Of a stretch of 15,417 bases of DNA, positions 13,338-15,417 are shown piece after piece. The notes beneath the pieces are model-generated. The model saw nothing but the letters and a program-made list of their open reading frames with translations. It made no database searches and was not told the origin of the DNA. Location: assembly GCA_021791235.1 (NCBI GenBank), contig JAJYXA010000325.1, forward strand, positions 1 to 15,417, in the 5' to 3' direction. Positions within the stretch are counted from its first letter, which is position 1. The number at the start of each line of letters is the position of its first letter. Position numbers and translations under genes: made by a program. Origin of the DNA: Pseudomonadota bacterium. GTDB taxonomy: Bacteria > Pseudomonadota > Gammaproteobacteria > Burkholderiales > Thiobacillaceae.

Positions 13338-14132
13338 TCAGCGCTTGCCGTACTCGTCGTGGCGGCGCCACCACATGCCCGTCTCGTTGCGCCCCTTGGG
13401 CGCACGGTCGAGCCACTGATACATGCCCCAGAGGCCGTCCAGCCCGCGCGCATAGGTGGAATAGGTGTGGTAGACGACGCCGTCCTCAAGCACGAATGCG
13501 CTCATGCCAGGCCGCTCGCGCAGATAGGTGGCCACGTCGGTCCCGGTCATGGCTGCATTCTTTTCGGGGGGCGCTTCATCGCCAGCCTCCTTGCCCATGG
13601 TGTGAGGTATGGCCGACATCGGCGGCTCGGATCGGTAGTTGTATTCAATTCCCTCCTCGCGCTGCTGTTGCTCGGTGAACGAGGCGCTGAAATCGGCGTT
13701 GAAATCGCCGTCGAACGAGGACGCCCAGGGGAACGTCCAGCCCATTCGCCGCCTGTATGCCTGTAGTTTGGCGAGCGGCGCCCGCGAAACGGCACACAGC
13801 GTCACGTCATGGTGGGCAAGATGAATCGCAAACCCGTTGAAGCCGTCGGCAATCGACGAGCAGGTCGGGCAGCCCGCCGTGTAGTCGGGCCCGAACATGA
13901 AGTGGTAGACGAGAAGCTGCGAGCGCCCCTGGAAAAGGTCTGCCAGCGAGGCATTCCCCTCGTCGGTGTCGAAGCGGTAGTCCTTGTCGACGCGAACCCA
14001 CGGCAATTCCTGCCGTTGCCGCGCCAGCTCGTCGCTGCGCCGCGTGTGTTCCTTCTCGGCCTTGAGCAGCGCGATCCTTGCTGCGAGCCAGTCTTCACGT
14101 GTTCCGATCGTGTGTTTGGTCATCGTGTCCAT
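13338..14132 (-). CDS. DUF899 thioredoxin-like protein
   Basis: The 264-residue protein has the DUF899 pattern: an N-terminal REDWLAARIALLKAEKEHTRRSDELARQR helix, ELPWVRVDKDYRF (42-54), LADLFQGRSQLLVYHFMFGPD (63-83) and a redox-type CPTC motif at 88-91 where a thioredoxin active site would be. GMSAFVLEDGVVYHTYSTYARG and a DGLWGMYQWLD block follow towards the C-terminus. The family is usually annotated as thioredoxin-like with unknown substrate. ATG at 14132 was chosen because AAGGAG lies 7 bases upstream. An ATG at 14150 would overlap the propeller stop (ATGA) and add six residues, so coupled initiation there remains possible. No signal peptide is present, so it is probably cytoplasmic. Confidence 0.88.
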   Translation of the reverse strand: MDTMTKHTIGTREDWLAARIALLKAEKEHTRRSDELARQRQELPWVRVDKDYRFDTDEGNASLADLFQGRSQLLVYHFMFGPDYTAGCPTCSSIADGFNGFAIHLAHHDVTLCAVSRAPLAKLQAYRRRMGWTFPWASSFDGDFNADFSASFTEQQQREEGIEYNYRSEPPMSAIPHTMGKEAGDEAPPEKNAAMTGTDVATYLRERPGMSAFVLEDGVVYHTYSTYARGLDGLWGMYQWLDRAPKGRNETGMWWRRHDEYGKR

Positions 14133-14146
14133 GTCTGTCTCCTTGT

Positions 14147-14833
14147 TCATGATCTGCCTGGTTTCGGGCGCCGCACGGCGCGGACCTTTCCGCTCGGTCC
14201 GCCGCCGCAATAAAACAGGTCTGCGCCGTCGGACTCGAGCCCGCTGACGCCGACGCCGGGCGGCATCTCGATCCGCTCGAGCACGGTGCCGTCCTCCGGG
14301 TCGATGCGGCGGAGTTCGCTGCCGTCGTCGTCCCAGGTGCCGTGCCACAGCTCGCCGTCGACCCAGGTCACGCCGGTGACGAAGCGGTTGGATTCGATGG
14401 TGCGCAGGATGGCGCCGGTGGCGGGGTCGATCTGGTGGATCTTGCGGTCGCGGTACTGTCCCACCCACAGGCTGCCTTCGGCCCAGGCGAGGCCCGAATC
14501 GCTGCCGTGCCCGGGCGCCGGGATCGACGCCACGACGTCGCCGGTGGCGGGATCGATCTTGTCGATGCGCGCGTCGGCGATCTGGTAGAGGTGCGTGCCG
14601 TCGTAGGCGGTGCCGGCGTCGCTGGCGCGGTCGAGCGTGCGCGCGAGCTGGCCGCTCTCGGGGTCGAAGGCGACCAGCCTGGATCCGGTGGCGGCCCAGA
14701 CGTGGCGGCCGTCGTGGGTGACGCCGGCGATCTGGTCGGCGCCGGCGAAGGGGCCGTATTCACGTACGATCTCGGCGGCGCGCGCCGGAGCCTGGGGGTT
14801 CGTTTCGACTGTCTCGGCTTGGGATGTGCTCAT
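14147..14833 (-). CDS. Cytoplasmic beta-propeller protein (glutamine-cyclotransferase/NHL-like repeats)
   Basis: The 228-residue protein is built of repeats of about 40 residues: short strands of the type HVWAATGSRLVAFDPESGQ, HLYQIADARIDKIDPATGD, SLWVGQYRDRKIHQIDPATGA, ELWHGTWDDDGSELRRIDPEDGT and DLFYCGGGPSGKVRAV. Each blade has a W/Y-containing strand followed by an IDP-TG turn. That is typical of five-bladed propellers related to glutaminyl-peptide cyclotransferase or PQQ-like repeats. No signal peptide is visible, unlike secreted cyclotransferases, so a binding or scaffold role is as likely as catalysis. ATG at 14833 has AAGGAG about 8 bases upstream. The upstream open frame to 15115 is shadow sequence over the regulator gene. 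Confidence 0.78.
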   Translation of the reverse strand: MSTSQAETVETNPQAPARAAEIVREYGPFAGADQIAGVTHDGRHVWAATGSRLVAFDPESGQLARTLDRASDAGTAYDGTHLYQIADARIDKIDPATGDVVASIPAPGHGSDSGLAWAEGSLWVGQYRDRKIHQIDPATGAILRTIESNRFVTGVTWVDGELWHGTWDDDGSELRRIDPEDGTVLERIEMPPGVGVSGLESDGADLFYCGGGPSGKVRAVRRPKPGRS

Positions 14834-14847
14834 CGCTTGACTCCTTT

Positions 14848-14868
14848 CGGCGCGCCGGAATGGCGCCG
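14848..14868. repeat. Inverted repeat between the regulator and propeller genes
   Basis: CGGCGC (14848-14853) and GCGCCG (14863-14868) are perfect inverted repeats with a 9-base loop. They lie in the 46-bp gap after the regulator stop and just upstream of the propeller gene's ribosome-binding site. No T-run follows on the minus strand. It could be an mRNA processing or attenuation hairpin, or an autoregulatory operator for the adjacent regulator. Confidence 0.3.
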
Positions 14869-14879
14869 TGAGACTCAAT

Positions 14880-15416
14880 TTAGCCGAGCGACGGCGCAGT
14901 GGGGAGTAACAAGATCGTCGTGAATCCGGCCAGCGGCGGCGCCATCCAGCGCTGCGTGCGGGCGCGCCCGATCGAGCGCACCTTTCCTTCCGCCTCCAGC
15001 TCGACCAGCGCACGCTGCACCGTGCGCTGGCTGGCCCCGAGCGCCAGCGCGAGCGCCGAGGTCGACCAGGCGGTGCCGTCGGCAAGCAGCGCCAGCAGCG
15101 ACGCCTGGTCGCCATCGATGGGGGGCACCAGAACGACCACGGCGTGTTCGCCGTGCGGCGTGAGCGCGAAGCCGCGCGCGGTGGCCTCGATATGCGCCAG
15201 CGGCGCGGCCAGCGCGCGCAATCGGCCGATCTCCACCCGCAGGCGCGCGCGGTGCGTCTCGTCGGGCCGGCGGGTGTGGAACGCGCGCGCGATCAGGGCG
15301 TCCCGGCTGACGTCGCCGGGCCACGCCTCGGCGAGCGCGCGCGCCAGCGCGAACAGCACCGGCCGGCGCGCCAGCGGCCGCCAGCTCGCGCCGGCCCGCA
15401 GGCCGCGCCGGCAGGC
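14880..15416 (-). CDS. Winged-helix transcriptional regulator (5' partial)
   Basis: The frame is open to the window edge (178 visible residues), so the start lies outside; a GTG at 15359 is an internal candidate only. The N-terminal half (ALAEAWPGDVSRDALIARAF, then RARLRVEIGRLRAL and IEATARGFAL) resembles the OmpR-type winged-helix DNA-binding domain. The C-terminal half is a second winged helix: ASLLALLADG, then STSALALALGASQRTVQRALVELEAEGKVRSIGRARTQRW. No receiver domain is visible in this part. It is the first gene seen of the four-gene set and may control it. The region is markedly GC- and Arg/Ala-rich. Confidence 0.75.
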   Translation of the reverse strand, partial: ACRRGLRAGASWRPLARRPVLFALARALAEAWPGDVSRDALIARAFHTRRPDETHRARLRVEIGRLRALAAPLAHIEATARGFALTPHGEHAVVVLVPPIDGDQASLLALLADGTAWSTSALALALGASQRTVQRALVELEAEGKVRSIGRARTQRWMAPPLAGFTTILLLPTAPSLG

Positions 15417-15417
15417 G

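Noticed and set aside
13330..13416. Upstream start of the DUF2182 gene
   Set aside because: It would overlap the DUF899 gene, and the extra residues are Arg/Pro-rich shadow sequence; ATG at 13329 fits better.
14151..14468. 106-residue N-terminal extension of the DUF899 protein
   Set aside because: It is Arg/His-rich shadow sequence over the propeller gene. A strong ribosome-binding site precedes the ATG at 14132.

Overview
The window is a GC-rich (roughly 60-70 % by eye) bacterial chromosome segment that looks betaproteobacterial, perhaps close to Thiobacillus or a related Nitrosomonadales/Rhodocyclales lineage. The basis is the combination of a CobD/CbiB-like membrane protein, a fused SpmA-SpmB 'nucleoside recognition' protein, ppx, a YqhA-family protein, RlmA and DUF899/DUF2182 genes with high-GC proteobacterial codon use. 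This placement is inference. No rRNA, tRNA, CRISPR array, phage gene, transposase or toxin-antitoxin pair was seen. Coding density is high and most genes are ordinary housekeeping or accessory genes.

Layout. 1-2649 (+): a tight three-gene set with the end of a membrane-anchored GyrI-like domain protein, a CobD/CbiB/AmpE-family membrane protein (start overlapping the previous stop) and an SpmA-SpmB fusion. 2885-4360 (+): exopolyphosphatase ppx, convergent with a glutathione S-transferase (4364-5155, -) with only 3 bp between them. 5395-5787 (-): a 130-aa Cys-containing helical orphan. 5788-6209: a 422-bp gene-free stretch with a G-quadruplex motif and a probable terminator. 6210-7948 (-): a membrane-bound GGDEF diguanylate cyclase followed by a YqhA-family membrane protein. 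8118-8931 (+): an 18-codon mini-ORF with a strong ribosome-binding site, an in-frame 90-aa orphan and a NUDIX hydrolase. 8941-9555 (-): an exported OmpA-domain protein with a structured leader. 9834-10918 (-): a class I methyltransferase and a 139-aa conserved orphan. 10993-12345 (-): 23S rRNA methyltransferase RlmA coupled to a hypoxanthine-DNA glycosylase. 12493-15416 (-): a four-gene set of a two-wHTH regulator (cut by the window edge), a soluble beta-propeller, a DUF899 thioredoxin-like protein and a DUF2182 membrane protein with a Met-rich loop and Cys clusters.

The best candidate for an undescribed system is the last cluster. A regulator, a cytoplasmic propeller, a CxxC thioredoxin-fold protein and a multi-pass, Met/Cys/His-rich membrane protein are transcribed in one direction with short or no gaps, which would fit a metal- or redox-handling module. 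Second-tier signals are the mini-ORF separated by an in-frame TGA from the 90-aa gene behind an operator-like dyad over a -10 box, the nested inverted repeat in the OmpA-protein leader, and the five-run G-quadruplex motif in the gene-free gap. No function was confirmed; all assignments come from reading the translated sequence.
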